The notes: generated from the letters alone by a model not told the origin. 64,000 bases of DNA from Eutreptiella sp. 'Long Island Sound 2002' (GCA_964036045.1 OZ038378.1:162076576-162140575), one strand, 5' to 3'; positions 13,001-23,054 are shown, numbered from the stretch's first letter. Numbers and translations: made by a program.

Positions 13001-16000
13001 CTGCCGCGGGGCATCCACCTGCCCCTGGGGGGGGATCCAGAATGTAACTTCTGCCCATGGCGTCCTCCCCTGACGGCCCGATCAGTGCCCGGGATGCGGT
13101 CATCACGGGGGGGGGGGGTGTCCGGAGCAGGCTTCGTTTATAAGAGGGGGGGGTATTTTGGACAAGACCCACCCACCCAACTTTGGACCCACCCACCCAA
13201 CTTTTGACCCACCCAGACCCCCCCCCCCTCTTACAATTCTGTGGGGAGCATTTTTTGTGAACCAAATTGAAGCCAAGGCGCTCTCCCGGGTTAGGCATCC
13301 CCAAAGGGTGACACACCAAAAATTCTATTACCTTCGGCAGTGCACCTCGAAGAGAGGTTGACAGTCAGCCATTCAGTCCCTGCGCCAGGCCAGCAGTAAG
13401 TTAGACAGAAACACACAGTTTGGGTTTTTTGTCAGTGGCAGATGCGTCCCCAAGCAGTGGGGCAAAACTTCACTTCAGACCAAGGAGTGGCCGAATGGTA
13501 ATGCAGCGGAGCGGAGTTTTTTGGGTCGGCGGTTCGAACCCCGGTGCCGAATTTGACGCCGCCGCCGCCGCCGCCAAAAGTCAGCAGACCAGGATTCGAA
13601 ATACCGACCGAAAATTTTGCGTCGGCCGTGTTACCATTCGACCGGCGGTTGTGTGATTGCCACCTGCTACCTGCACAACGACACAACAGAAAGGGGCACC
13701 AGCAAACAGCCAGACAAGGCTCCTGTGACCAAAGAAAGAAGGTGTGGCAGGAGCCCAACCCAGAAAACCCTCAGAATTATAAGAGGGGGGGGGGTCCAGA
13801 GCTTTAGACCCACCCACCCGGCTGAAGACCCCCCCCCCCTTGCAAAATAGCTCTTATAAACGAAGCCTGGTCCGGAGGCCCGAAATGCTCGTGTGCAGGG
13901 GAGAGGCTGGAGGGGCAGGAGAGGGCCCACCCCTGCAACCTGACCCTCTGTGCGGTGGAGCGCAATGCATCCGGGGGTGGTACCGATTTGTCGGGGATCA
14001 GCCGTTCGGCATCGGGATTGCACACGGTCATGCACTATTCGTGCCCTTTGGAGTCAGCACTAGAGCCCCTGGAAGTGAACATCAGTCCCATGTCCAACAT
14101 CCCCCCCCCCCAAGCCCTCCACCGTGGGCGACATCTCCACGGGGGCATTTTAGTTCAGAAATACCACTCCATTTACCCCTACACCACTCCCGTTTACCTG
14201 TGTACCATAGGAATTGCAGTCTGTAGTCTGCAGACACTGTCTGCTCCAAGTAGACGCGGTCTACTATTTTGTAGACACTATCAGCATGTTGGACACGCGT
14301 AGTGCCAACATTGGGGAAGGGGCCGCTAACGGCGTTTACACATCCACAAATCAACACTTGTAAGACACGAAGCGCCGCCTGTGAAGCGCCGAAGGCACGG
14401 ATATGGGTTCCGGGCCCCTGGGGGGGGGGGGGGGGGCCTCTGATGGGGGAGGGGGGGGGGGGGCATTTGCCATTATAAACAGGACACATAAATATGTAAG
14501 CAAGAAGTCATCCGGTAGGTATGGCATTTCGTTTGTTCACACTCTTGTTGGCGCAAAACTGACAAGTGGCCAGAGTTTGTGCACTGTCAACCTATTCAAT
14601 CGGCACTTGAGCAGATTTTTGGGTCCACAATCCGTCAGGCACGTGTGGCCATAGGCCATGAGGCTGGTTTTTGATCTTGTGGTTGTTGACAGACTGCTCC
14701 ATGTGCCACAATACCTGAATGATCTCATGCAACGACTACCCCGTAAGTGTGGAGAAGTCAATCGGGCTACATAGGAATAGCATGCATGGAAGTGGAGCAC
14801 ATGAAGCACCATAACCCACCAGGTTGTAGAACAATTGGCCATGCACTCAAATGGTCCTCATGGGGCAACACCGACGAAAAAAAAACAGTCCAGGAAATCA
14901 AACGCACAAAAAAGGGGCACCATGCGCGCACAGGGCATCCGTGTTAGTGTAGGTTGTGGGTCAGAAGGGGTGGGGAGGTCTAGCCATACACATAACCCCC
15001 CGCCCCCATGGACGTCGTTTGGGGAACTGGCGGGACAAATGGAGGAGTCGACCGCATGGCTGGGGGCCTTGATGGGCATGGGCCTATGAACGTCCAGGTC
15101 GCTACCGCGTCACTGCCATTTGAGGGAAACCGCTGCCAGCTCCGGGGAACACAAGCTCCGGGGAACACAGGGCTTTGGGGGCAATTAGACATGGCCGAGG
15201 CTCACCAGCCAAGAGCCACAGCGGCCCAGCCACTGTGCTCCTCCCCATTGGGTTCAATCCCGCAGCGAATCCATGCCTCAGACCCCACCGTCATGGGCCT
15301 GTGCACTTCTGCTGCCATGTTCGACACCCCTCTTGTATTGTGCCTGTGAAGCACGGTGCACGACTCAACCGCCCCACTACAACACAATGGGGGAATCCTT
15401 GCACTGCGCTACTTTTAGACTATGTTCCCCCGAACCGCCCCAGTCACGCCCCTTGGAAACACCCTTAGAATTAGGCAATCCAAACTGGGCTGCAGGGGAC
15501 CTTGAGGGGACCTTCCTAGTTCTTGTGGCAGTGGTGAAGGACCAGGGGCCTTTGGGGGGGAACTTGACTGTGTGGGCGGCGGAGATGGAGGGCAGTCAGG
15601 TGGCAAATCTGAACTTGGGATGGCAAAGGAGATGGACTCCTTCTTGCATTGCTGATTCACCACTCTCAACCATCTTGGTAGTATTCCAAGTGGAGGAATC
15701 CATCTTCAGCCCCAACCACCGTGGCAGGAGGTCGCAGGCCATTGGAGCAGGTGTAGAACACCTTATCCCCAATACTGAGATCCATGGAGAAAGTGGGCCT
15801 GAGAAATGAGGAGGGAAGTATGATGTCCTGTAGCAGGCACCCTGGAAGTGTATCACCATATCAATCAACCGAGAAAAAGAGTAGATGTGGTGGAAATGGG
15901 TAAAAAATGTGTGCAAAAAGGTAGAAATGGGTGAAACAGGGTGAACATCCAAAAATGCCATATCCCCAATGCATCAAAACCTACTACCAAACAACAATGA

Positions 16001-17229
16001 TGCCCAAAATACCACAAATTATGGGTTTCTACTACAGCCGGACGCCTAAATAGTTGCACTGCGCGCGCACTGCGCTTAAGGCACCCCCAATTGATTGCTT
16101 GTGTAACACATGCTCTCTCCTTCTCGGGGGACCAATCAAAAATGGGAGCATTGTATAAGGCGAGAGGCTGGGGGGGGGGGGGGGGCAGTAGCTGTAGATA
16201 GGGTGGGGGACGGCCACAGACAGTTGAGTACAGGTCCAGACTTGCCACTAGCATCTGCCAGCTCAGCTATGAACGGATGGAGCAAGGTCCTAGTGAGCCA
16301 CACACTGGACGTGCCACGTTCCTACTGAGTTGTGGTGTAGCGGTGGTGCAGGGTGCGGTGGTGCGGGGGGCGGGTATTACTGAGTGGCCGTTGATACGGG
16401 GCCGGCTAGCGAGCACCAGTTTGGTCAGGGGTGGGAAGGAATGCATGTTGAAAGAGAATAGCCCATGGGCGTGAGGGTTGCAGGCCCTCCGGGTGCCTTC
16501 CATGGACTGCATGTGCCAGGGACCCCCATGGCACCGCTCGAGCAAGAGGCTCCATCCCCTGCAGCTCAGGTGTGCTCCCAAGAAGCACGGCCATGGCCGG
16601 TCGCCCCTCGCACCCCACCGGCGGATGCATGCCTACTCCATCATGCAATGCACAGGGGACTTGGCCCTGGGTTTACCGGCAAAACTCTGCAGTAGTATCA
16701 GGTCGACAGCTGCCTGGTGGGGGGGGGGGGGGCTGAGCGGAACTGGGGACAGGGGTGGTGTGCAGGGGACAGGCTGGGGCCGGGGAATGGTACTGGGCTG
16801 GGGCTGCTCAGCCGGCAGGTGTTGCGACCTCAAGAAGCGATTCTGTGCAATGAACGTCAGCATGTAACGGACGGTCGCGATGATGGAGCTGATCTTGTCG
16901 CCCACCTGCAGCGTCCCTTTGATCCCCCAACGGCCCTTGAACGCCTTGTTGAAGTGGCCTTCGGGGTTGACTTCCATGTCGCCCATCTCCTCCTGAAGCT
17001 CTTTGAGGATCGAGCACTGCTCGGCGAACTCTTTGAGCGGAGGCGGGGCTGGGGAGGTGCGCCGGTCCGGGGCACGCCATTTGGGGTGCGGAGGCTCTGG
17101 TCCCGGGGGCGGGGGCCGCGGGATCGCGGACATCTGCAGCCAAACGGCGTGAGATGGCAGGCCAGAGCCTTGGTGTGGTGCGTGGGCCACGGGCCTGCGG
17201 CGGGGGGATGCGGTGTCAACAACAGTCAT
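6516..17229 (-). CDS. Gene A: unrecognised 611-residue protein, four exons
   Basis: Exons in transcription order are 17229-16829, 12688-12173, 8936-8539 and 7036-6516. Every junction is GT-AG and phases agree: phase 2 (AG|G), phase 2 (AG|G), phase 1 (G|AC). The summed 1836 nt give 612 codons with a single terminal TGA. The start is the first in-frame ATG (17229); an ATG at residue 33, directly after a possible acceptor, is the alternative. Residues 36-64 are proline-rich. Residues 66-84 and much of 135-290 are charged and glutamine/arginine-rich and probably helical. Residues about 381-414 carry a 12-residue serine-rich repeat. The C-terminal third is proline- and arginine-rich. There is no signal peptide or membrane segment. 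I do not recognise the family. Introns of 4.1, 3.2 and 1.5 kb hold most of the local repeats, and gene C is nested antisense in intron 2. Confidence 0.72.
7399..7605 (+). mobile_element. hAT-like MITE, copy 1
   Basis: Degraded terminal inverted repeats: CAGGGATCATTGGAAG at the left end and GTTCTAATGCGCCCCTTG at the right. The body contains the family block ending in irregular AACCGCC heptamers (7505-7570). It lies in the last intron of gene A. Target duplication is not recognisable here; family assignment comes from copy 2. Confidence 0.6.
7948..8322 (+). repeat. Dispersed element S (satellite seed), copy 1
   Basis: About 375 bp, clearly homologous to 26900-27265 (minus). It contains exactly one copy of the 62-bp monomer that forms the array after 36498. 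The remainder has its own internal near-repeats: units beginning GCCCAGTGGTTGG at 8099 and GCCCAGTAGTTGG at 8162, 63 bp apart. It lies in the last intron of gene A, antisense to that gene. No coding frame is shared between the two copies. Confidence 0.8.
7979..8040 (+). repeat. Single 62-bp satellite monomer inside element S
   Basis: Nearly identical to the array monomer from GTTTCTTTACGGGGCCC through CTTCGCATGT. It is bracketed by CGTCGGGTTGCG (7967 on) and the related CGTGGGGTCAATGCG 62 bp later. Confidence 0.85.
8539..8936 (-). CDS. Gene A exon 3
   Basis: Acceptor CCGTTCGCAG|G and donor CCTCCAG|GTGTGC, 398 nt, entering in phase 2 and leaving in phase 1. It encodes residues 307-438: an FKDFAAGQ segment, a lysine-rich stretch (KALKASKKS) and then the 36-bp coding repeat. 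Confidence 0.72.
8617..8708 (-). repeat. 36-bp in-frame coding repeat in gene A
   Basis: Two full units and a partial third. Each full unit encodes SSSIVSIPEGKM, with nucleotide identity close to complete between units, so the expansion is recent. Being a multiple of 3, it preserves the frame, which supports this strand and frame as coding. Confidence 0.85.
9020..9055 (+). repeat. 9-bp tandem repeat
   Basis: Four units of (G/A)ACGTACC(T/C/A). Seen directly; no function suggested. Confidence 0.85.
9929..11448 (+). CDS. Gene C: putative three-exon gene nested in gene A intron 2
   Basis: Proposed exons are 9929-10306, 10421-10945 and 11017-11448. The first donor is CGGCAC|GTGAGT, the first acceptor CAGCCGCAG|GAG; the second intron (71 nt) runs from CTC|GTGGGG to CCCTGCAG|AGC. 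All junctions are phase 0 and the total is 1335 nt (444 residues). Exon 2 opens with a Q-E-Q-R repeat, then an acidic valine-rich segment and a compact segment with WAVVQ, QPWVVSVVPF and GWKQCEW; its codon third positions are strongly G/C. Exon 3 encodes an obvious coiled coil (leucine/glutamate/lysine heptads around EAENKLLREQLKAAEAARK). The family is unknown. Exon 1 and the 3' end are uncertain: ATG at 9863 is an alternative start, and a minus-strand frame over 11320-11410 also looks coding. Part of exon 1 recurs at 24452-24605, suggesting a dispersed or mobile source. Confidence 0.42.
10423..10474 (+). repeat. 12-bp coding microsatellite
   Basis: Tandem CAGCGGCAGGAG units encoding a Q-R-Q-E repeat at the start of gene C exon 2. 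Confidence 0.8.
11414..11930 (+). repeat. Dispersed repeat R2, copy 1
   Basis: Similar in order and orientation to 33385-33840: an acidic coding-like stretch (VVE.ELE.DDDEE.ESLPEW.TSDK), then ATCCTATCTTTAAACCTAAA, an AAATACACT.ACAACGAGCG block, CCCAAAACCCAGGTTTTC, and a G-run with GGGGTCCAGGGG ending AAAATTAAAGCAAGTCCCTG. Both strands stay partly open in both copies. A fragment of a mobile element or duplicated gene end is likely; I cannot say which strand codes. Confidence 0.6.
12173..12688 (-). CDS. Gene A exon 2
   Basis: Acceptor CCCCTCCGCAG|G and donor CCACAG|GTATTG, 516 nt, phase 2 at both ends. It encodes residues 135-305, rich in Q, R, A and L with an FWQEEERGF motif, most likely helical or coiled coil. 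Codon third positions are nearly all G or C. The frames on the other strand through this interval are shadows. Confidence 0.75.
12776..12962 (-). repeat. tRNA-like element (possible SINE head)
   Basis: On the minus strand an A-box-like TGGTCCAGCGGTTGGAC, whose GTCC/GGAC arms can pair as a D stem, is followed by a B-box-like GGATCGATTCC at near-tRNA spacing. A second A-box-like GGTAGCTCTGGGGATAGAGC lies farther downstream without a B box. The acceptor stem does not pair. A pol III-derived retroposon or tRNA pseudogene is likely; only one copy is in the window. Confidence 0.35.
13486..13655. repeat. Tail-to-tail tRNA-like pair, copy 2
   Basis: Same layout as 16-192. The plus half has GTGGCCGAATGGTAATGC and B box GGTTCGAACCCC. 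The central spacer is a pure GCC triplet run. The minus half has GGTCGAATGGTAACACGG and B box TTTCGAATCC. The halves share CGAATGGTAA. Located in gene A intron 1. Confidence 0.55.
15415..15785 (-). pseudogene. Broken gene fragment with a small beta-rich domain
   Basis: The minus-strand ATG at 15785 opens a frame reading MDLSIGDKVFYTCSNGL, then a PATVVGAEDGFLHLEYYQDG segment, then stops. A one-base frame change near 15669 continues the same protein as RVVNQQCKKESISFAIPSSD and a proline/serine-rich tail ending at a stop at 15415. A GDKVFY...ATVVG...LEYYQDG...RVVN pattern resembles a short SH3/tudor-like module I associate, from memory only, with repeated proteins in algal genomes. The frameshift could be real decay or an assembly error. 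Upstream lies repeat R3, reading in the same direction. Confidence 0.5.
15825..16100 (-). repeat. Dispersed repeat R3, copy 1
   Basis: Related to 20735-20950 in the same orientation. On the minus strand both read CGCAGTGCGC(G/A)CGCA(G/A)TGC, then ..ACC(C/A)TAATTT.., a GAT(A/G)TGGCAT block, and T/C-rich TTTCACCC/TTTGCCCATTT runs that end in a possible splice acceptor. They may be copies of an intron plus flanking exon of a repeated gene. Confidence 0.5.
16200..16400 (+). repeat. Dispersed repeat R4, copy 1
   Basis: Inverted relative to 23505-23680. The best block reads GCAAGGTCCTA.TGAGC.ACAC, then CTGGACG, CACGTTCCTACTGAGTT and CGGGTATTACTGAGTGGCC. In both copies one frame gives W.KVL.S.TLD..RSY followed by a stop, so it may be the 3' end of an old repeated gene. 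Confidence 0.6.
16829..17229 (-). CDS. Gene A exon 1
   Basis: Encodes residues 1-133 plus two bases of codon 134. The donor is TTGAG|GTCGCA. Upstream on the minus strand lies a T/C-rich stretch that reads like a 5' leader. The conserved-looking part is residues 66-133, ending in a hydrophobic segment around RYMLTFIAQNRFL. Confidence 0.68.
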
Positions 17230-20200
17230 GCGGAGAAGGATCGAAGGCTGAACAAGAAAACTGAACGAAGATAGGGAAATGGACCAGGAGATTTACTGGA
17301 GGGGGGGAGGGGGTGCCGCACAGGCCCTGGTGGGGGGGCAGGCATGCGGTGTATCGCTCTGCTGGTGCGATGGGCCTCTTAACACCCGCAGTCTACTGCC
17401 GCCGCCACCACCACCATCCCACTCTCTGGGGCTCAAACGTGAACACCTTTTCCATGTACACCCCGTTAAGTCGCCACCCTATTTAGTTCTGCACACCTTC
17501 ATGCGTCGCCCCATTTACCTGTGTACCCCGTTACGTTCCCACCCTATTAACTTTTGCACCCTGTTATACGGCCCCCCGGCTGGGGAGGTGAGGATTGCAC
17601 TGCCAGACCCATGCTACCCTACACGGCCAGGTCGACGCTGGGGGCTTGCGGCCAGGAGACACTGACGTGTGTGCTAGCCGGAGGGTCTCCCTGCAGCAGT
17701 CTCCGAGCATGCGGACGTCCGGCGTCTCCATGCACTGGTTTCTGCTTGCAATAGTTCCCACCGGCATAGACTCAGCACCAGCCTGCAACGCAAGTGCGGT
17801 AGTACGCCTCCACTGGCATCTACCTGCACCAGCTTCTGCCTGCACTGGGCTCCCTTCAGCCATCTAAACGGTCTCCTGCAGTAGCTGGCTGGGCAGTTCA
17901 GCCAGCGGCAGCCCCTGTCACCGCCACACCCCCGAGTGCACCAGCCCACCCTCCGTCTCATGTTGCGCTGGCGGGCGCACCTCCTCATGGCCGACTGCGT
18001 ATGGGCCCCGGGCAGCTCCGATGCTGTCCATGCGGCCTCAAGGCAGCGGCCCGCGCCTGTTCTGGCAGTGGAGGTCAGCAGGGACTCCTGGAGGCCATAA
18101 TCTTGAGGGCTCTTTCGACTGGTGCCCAGCCACCAGCCACCAGCCACCAGGTGGGGGGTGGGGCGGTTGGTTGGGTTGGGACAAGGCCTCCTGCAGGACC
18201 AGGGTCTCCGGTCTGGGCGTCCTTCCCTGGCCCACGACCAGGCCGAACACCCTGACTATCCGGTTCCAAGGCCGAGCGGACTATCGGCGGCACCGGAGCG
18301 CTAGTGAGCAGGAGGCACCGTCGTCCTGTGTGTATGTGTTCGTGCGAGGTGGGGCAGACCACCTGGGTGGGTCCTGAAATCATACCACGCGCGGTAGAGG
18401 AAGTAACGTTGTAGTGTAACGTACACCATTTTTGAAGGTAGGCAGGAACACGGCGGCCTAAGGGCTTTGCATGCAACAACAGTCTCCTCCAATTCCAAAA
18501 ACCTCATCCCAGGCATTGCATTCAGTGCTCACTGCCCACTTTTGAGCACCGTTTAGTGTTACCAGAATTCGTGTGTGCATGTGCATTGGCATCAAGCCTA
18601 ACCTTTGTTGTGGCGACTCAACACAGGTATCCCCAGCATGTGGGCCAAACACGGCTTGGCCATGAGACCCGTCATGCCTGGGCCTGCCCATGCACCGGCA
18701 CAGTTGGGGAGCAGGGCCTGACATGACCCTGCACATAGGGTGCGGTGCGCGCGGTGCGGTGTGTAGTGCGACGATAGCCTGATCCGCACCGGGTGTGTGG
18801 GGCCGCATGCAGGTCAACAAGGCGCTCTACACATGCACATCCTGGAATGCATATGCAGCAATGTGCAGTAGTTCAGCTGAGAATCAGCATGATGTCCAAC
18901 ACTTGTGTATGTACAGGCAGGCGTTCATGGTTGCCCATTTACCTCGACGGGGCCGTATTTTGTCAGCCAAGACCTCCAGCCTACATCAAACTGTACATGA
19001 GGTTGTGAGCTCCGCTGCTACACATACCTACGTGTGTTGCCGCACCAATCCTCACGTTGAGTCATCACTGCGGACCTGCATAAGTATAGCCTTGCCATCT
19101 TGTCTCTGGTTGGCCCTCTGAACATGGGGTGTTGCTGATTACTACACAGCTTCCGCTGTAGTATCGTCAGAAGAGGACAGTGCCCCCTCTCTGTGCAAGG
19201 GGTAGGCCTGTCCTAGAGGTACTATATGACTCCAATGCGAAGGACACAACAGCCGGGCAGGGGGTTCACTGTAGGCGGTTCACATTCATGGCCATTAGGA
19301 TCTGTATAATGAAAGAGAGAGTAATTCCATTGCACATGCAATCATGGAAAATGTGTAGCATCCCCCCCCCCCCCACCAAAGCCTGTCTTAGCCCCCCCTC
19401 CCCACCTTCATGGGAGAGGCAAGTCCGGTAGTAAGCCTTCGAGGTCCCCAGGATTAACGGGGCTGTAGTGCCGCAATTCAGGCGCTATCCTTGGTAGGTC
19501 TCCGGCGCGGGAGAGCACCGTGCATGCCTTGGGGCCCCTCCAGCGCTGTGTCCGCCGAGGCTGTGGGGGTGTGGGACCCAGCCTTCAAGGCGGCGCTGCT
19601 TGTGCCACCAGGCAGTCAAGGAGCGGGGTTCCCCAGTTGCATCGAGCACCGCTGCCCCTGTGCACATGCAGCCCCCACATGCAAGGACCCCTACCTCCCC
19701 CCACACACCCGGAGACATGCTGATGCGTAACCCAACTCCTCCCAGGGAACCGCTACGCCATATGCAGGTTGGCCAAAAGAGTGCCAGCATCTTGCAAGCC
19801 CCCCCCCCCCCCTTGCACAAGCACCGCGTTGTCCAAGCACCGGGACCCGGTCTGACCGTCAGTTTTACCGAATTTTCTGACCACGGTTTTTATGGTCAGA
19901 AACTAGGCAAAGCGTGATTGTGTGCCGATTGTAGAGGGAAAGAGGGGCTGTGTCGTGCTTGTGATGAGTCCTCCTACTCATAACAACATTCTGCTTGGTA
20001 CTGCACCCCCCTGCTCTTTGTGTTGGTGTGATTTTCCAAAAAAAAAAACCATTCCAAAGCCTGCTGCCAAGCCTGCCCCGAAGCCTGCCCCAAAGGGCAA
20101 GCATTTGCAATTGTTCAAGATGAGGAGCAAGGTTGGAAAGGGCTTCTATTCCACAGCTCCTGGTGCCCCTGATGGGCAGTGAGGACCTCAAAAACTTGCT

Positions 20201-20440
20201 GAAGTTTGCCTACACATTGTGTTCTAGTGCCCTGTTGTGACTACTGGGCCAAGTTCTTGGACTGCGTGCGCACTGCATGCATACTGCGCACGCAGAGGCT
20301 GGGATACTCACCCAAGAATACCTGTCACCTTTCCAGTAGCACGGGGAAGCAGCAAAGCCCACATGAGAACAACGAAACTGCCTTCAACTTGGTAATCAAC
20401 TGTCGTTATGAACAAGCCACTCAGCCTTGTGGTTGTTCTT

Positions 20441-20779
20441 TCAAAAATCAAGATGGGCCCTACGGAATTCATTGAGGAAGAGGACCCGCTCAAGGGGTCG
20501 ACATTTTCGGACACTCATGGGTGGGGGCGGGGTTGAGGGCCACCGGTCCTTGTATTGATTTAAGATTGCCACTTCCTTAGCGTGCATAACCTTCAGCTTA
20601 CTCTTCACCACATCACGGCACCGAATACTTGGATGTACTTCAACGGAGCCCTCTCCATGCTTTGACAGGTCCTCGTCCTTCTTTTTCCCCGCTCGTGCTT
20701 TGCCACCACTCTTGAATTGATGCCCGGCGCGCACCCCGTGCGCCAACACCCTTGCAGAGGAGGAAATAGGGGGAAATGG
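20441..20779 (-). CDS. Possible minus-strand exon inside the inverted-repeat element
   Basis: After an acceptor-like TTTCCTCCTCTGCAAG at about 20757 the frame runs to TGA at 20441 and reads as a basic protein (KARAGKKKDEDLSKHGEG, then SIRCRDVVKSKLKVMHAKEV and a C-terminal RPLERVLFLNEFRRAH). Codon choice is less G/C-biased than in genes A and B. No partner exon with matching phase was found. Family unknown. Confidence 0.28.
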   Translation of the reverse strand, partial: PFPPISSSARVLAHGVRAGHQFKSGGKARAGKKKDEDLSKHGEGSVEVHPSIRCRDVVKSKLKVMHAKEVAILNQYKDRWPSTPPPPMSVRKCRPLERVLFLNEFRRAHLDF

Positions 20780-20950
20780 TTGAAAATGGGCAAAAATGGT
20801 TGACAATTCAAATATGCCACATCCTAAATGCTTAGGAAGCTAAAAAAAACCCTGTACGGAACCAAAAACTTGTGAAAAGGGGCCGAAATTAGGGTTCGAG
20901 TATTTGCCGACATCCAAAACTTCGCATTGCGTGCGCACTGCGTGCATGGC
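20735..20950 (-). repeat. Dispersed repeat R3, copy 2
   Basis: Partner of 15825-16100 in the same orientation; see that entry for shared blocks. Here it precedes the coding-like segment 20441-20779. Confidence 0.5.
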
Positions 20951-21312
20951 ATTCCCCTGTGCTTAGGGTGAGGTATGGGCAGGTTTTCGGGACATGCGTT
21001 CTTTTGGTACCGGGCGTCGCACGCTAGCACCGCCTTGTCTAAGCACCAGGACCCGGTCTGACCGTCACTTTCCTGACTTTCTAGGTGCTTGTGCAAGGGA
21101 GGGGGGGGGGTATATGGTGTGTGCCATGGAAGTAGTCTGAGTACACACAAGTGAGGGCAGGGGAAAACACTCACTGCAATGTGTGAGGGGGAATACTTCC
21201 CCCCCAAATGGTCCAAGGACAGACGTTTTGGGCAGCTTGAAGCAAGTTGTCTTGAGGACTACTGCGCACAGCACGCACACGTGAGTAAAGAATTTGGAAG
21301 TAGACTTCTTAC

Positions 21313-21526
21313 CTCCTACAATCGTTCGGGAACCTTCGGTGCACCAAACCAGGTCCAGTGAGAATGTTGCACACCTGATGAGCGCGTTGGAACGCTCCTT
21401 GGAGTACTTGACTTCCAACCAAAATGGAAAGTTGAGATGAGTATACTGTGGTCTGTACAGGGGGGTGCGCCGTGACCCTTTGCACATCTCTTTTGGGGCA
21501 TACCTGCACCATTCGTATTCCGACAA
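21313..21526 (-). CDS. Possible isolated exon
   Basis: The minus-strand frame contains LNFPFWLEVKYSKERSNALI and SLDLVWCTEGSRTIVGG and ends at a strong donor GTAGGAG|GTAAGAAG, phase 1. The 5' boundary is undefined and no downstream exon of matching phase was found, so it may be a relic. Family unknown. Confidence 0.25.
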
Positions 21527-22327
21527 CTTTCACAAATCTAAGGAATGCCATTTCTGACGCTTTGCAAACAACACTACAAATCACATCAACAGACAAACCG
21601 GCCTCCCTGCAAAGCAACAACCGTCACAAATAGGTGTCACCAAACTTGGACATTGTTGAGCCTCCGCACAGGGGGGGGGGGGGGCTACCGACGAGAAGAG
21701 AATGGTATGCAATGTACCATGGCTGCATAAAAATGCAATTCACAGGAATTGACATGAAGGGCGAGGCCAGAAGCGGCTAACGACCTTTCACGCGTTCCAG
21801 GGATAGAGCCGCACATGAGAGTGAGGTTACATCGAGGGTAGAATGAAGGTAGAAGTCCTGCGCAGGGGGTCCGTAATTTGGGCCAGGGGAGGAGAGCAAA
21901 AGGGGGATTTGCACACAGAACCTCCCGCTCAATAGTGCCCGTCAACCCACCATCAGGACCAACAGCAAAATGGCAGCCGCCTCCCTCATGGATCCAACCG
22001 GGCGCACATGCGACACCCCCAATGCAGTACCGTTCCACAAGGTCCGGAACAACCCTGGAATTCGTGTTACGTGGAGGCCTGATACTCACGAGATGCAATC
22101 GAATTCTCGTGACCGGTGCGATGTCCTTGAGATTGGGGTTACGTAACGGTTGCAGACCGACCTGCGTTGTCCTTCTCGGGGTGCACCGTGCAGGGCACGT
22201 GCGCTATGTGCATGTGGTATGGTAATCGAGCTGTGCCGCACCGCATACCCAGAAGTAACGGTAGAGTGACATGGGCATAGGTGAGGGGAAGTGCACTTTG
22301 ATGCATCACCCTCCATCTTGCTTCATG

Positions 22328-22361
22328 TTCCCTCTCTCTCTCTCGTTCTCTCTCTCGCAGA
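22328..22361 (+). repeat. CT-rich microsatellite
   Basis: CT dinucleotide runs interrupted by CGTT. Confidence 0.8.
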
Positions 22362-23054
22362 GGATTAAATTGGAGTTGCGTGGCACTTGGACGGGGATGC
22401 GAGCTGCTGAGGCATGTAATTTGTTGCTGCAACTTTTGACGTGTGCGTGCCGGGTTTTGAGTGGTTAGGCGGGTTCGAGGTCGGTTTCAGTAAAGTGACC
22501 CCAATCAGTCATTTGCTGAGCAACCGCAGGGGGGTGGGGGGGGTAAACGGCTCTCTTGGGACACCCCCACCCACCCCCAAAACATTTCTTGCCTCTCGGG
22601 AACAATGAAATTTTGAATAGAGAGCCAAATGAGAGGCCCATTTCAGGTACACAAACTGTTCTTTGCCCTCATACCCCCCCCTCCCACCGCCCCCGCACCT
22701 TAAGCAAATGACTGACCCCAGTCACGGGTGCTGTCCAGGACCGCCACAGAGGACGTCTGTGGGGATGTATGAGGCAGCGGTGCCGGGCATCGCCACCTCC
22801 TCTGGACGCCTCCGCGGCCTCCCAGGCCTCCATGTGCACAGGCCCCAGAATGCCAACCGCTGGCACCCAACCAGCTCCACCACCACAGGCCTCGGTGCAG
22901 CTGCAGCGGCGGCACGTCAATGCGGCTCGGCAACGCGGCAGCTCCGGCGGGTGATGGGGGCAGTGGTGTCCTGGAAGTGCGCCGGGGGCCAGCGCTTTGC
23001 GGGAGATGCCGGGAGGCAAAGACAAGAACGACGATGAGATTGCGGGGGGAGGGC

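Larger units (their letters stand above)
12690..16827. other. Gene A intron 1 interior
   Basis: About 4.1 kb without a supported gene of its own, except the broken fragment at 15415-15785. It carries the tRNA-like element (12776-12962), the second tail-to-tail tRNA-like pair (13486-13655), G runs (13108-13118, 13786-13796, 14418-14463, 16170-16186), and dispersed-repeat copies at 15825-16100 and 16200-16400. Confidence 0.55.
19811..21098. mobile_element. Possible 1.3-kb inverted-repeat element
   Basis: A perfect 15-bp terminal inverted repeat: CCTTGCACAAGCACC at 19811-19825 and GGTGCTTGTGCAAGG at 21084-21098, both next to C/G runs on the outside. Just inside, about 40 bp is repeated in direct orientation (19822-19861 and 21028-21067), sharing GGACCCGGTCTGACCGTCA. 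No clear target duplication is visible. It encloses a minus-strand coding-like segment at 20441-20790. A non-autonomous DNA transposon is possible, but chance pairing of two repeat copies is not excluded. Confidence 0.4.
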
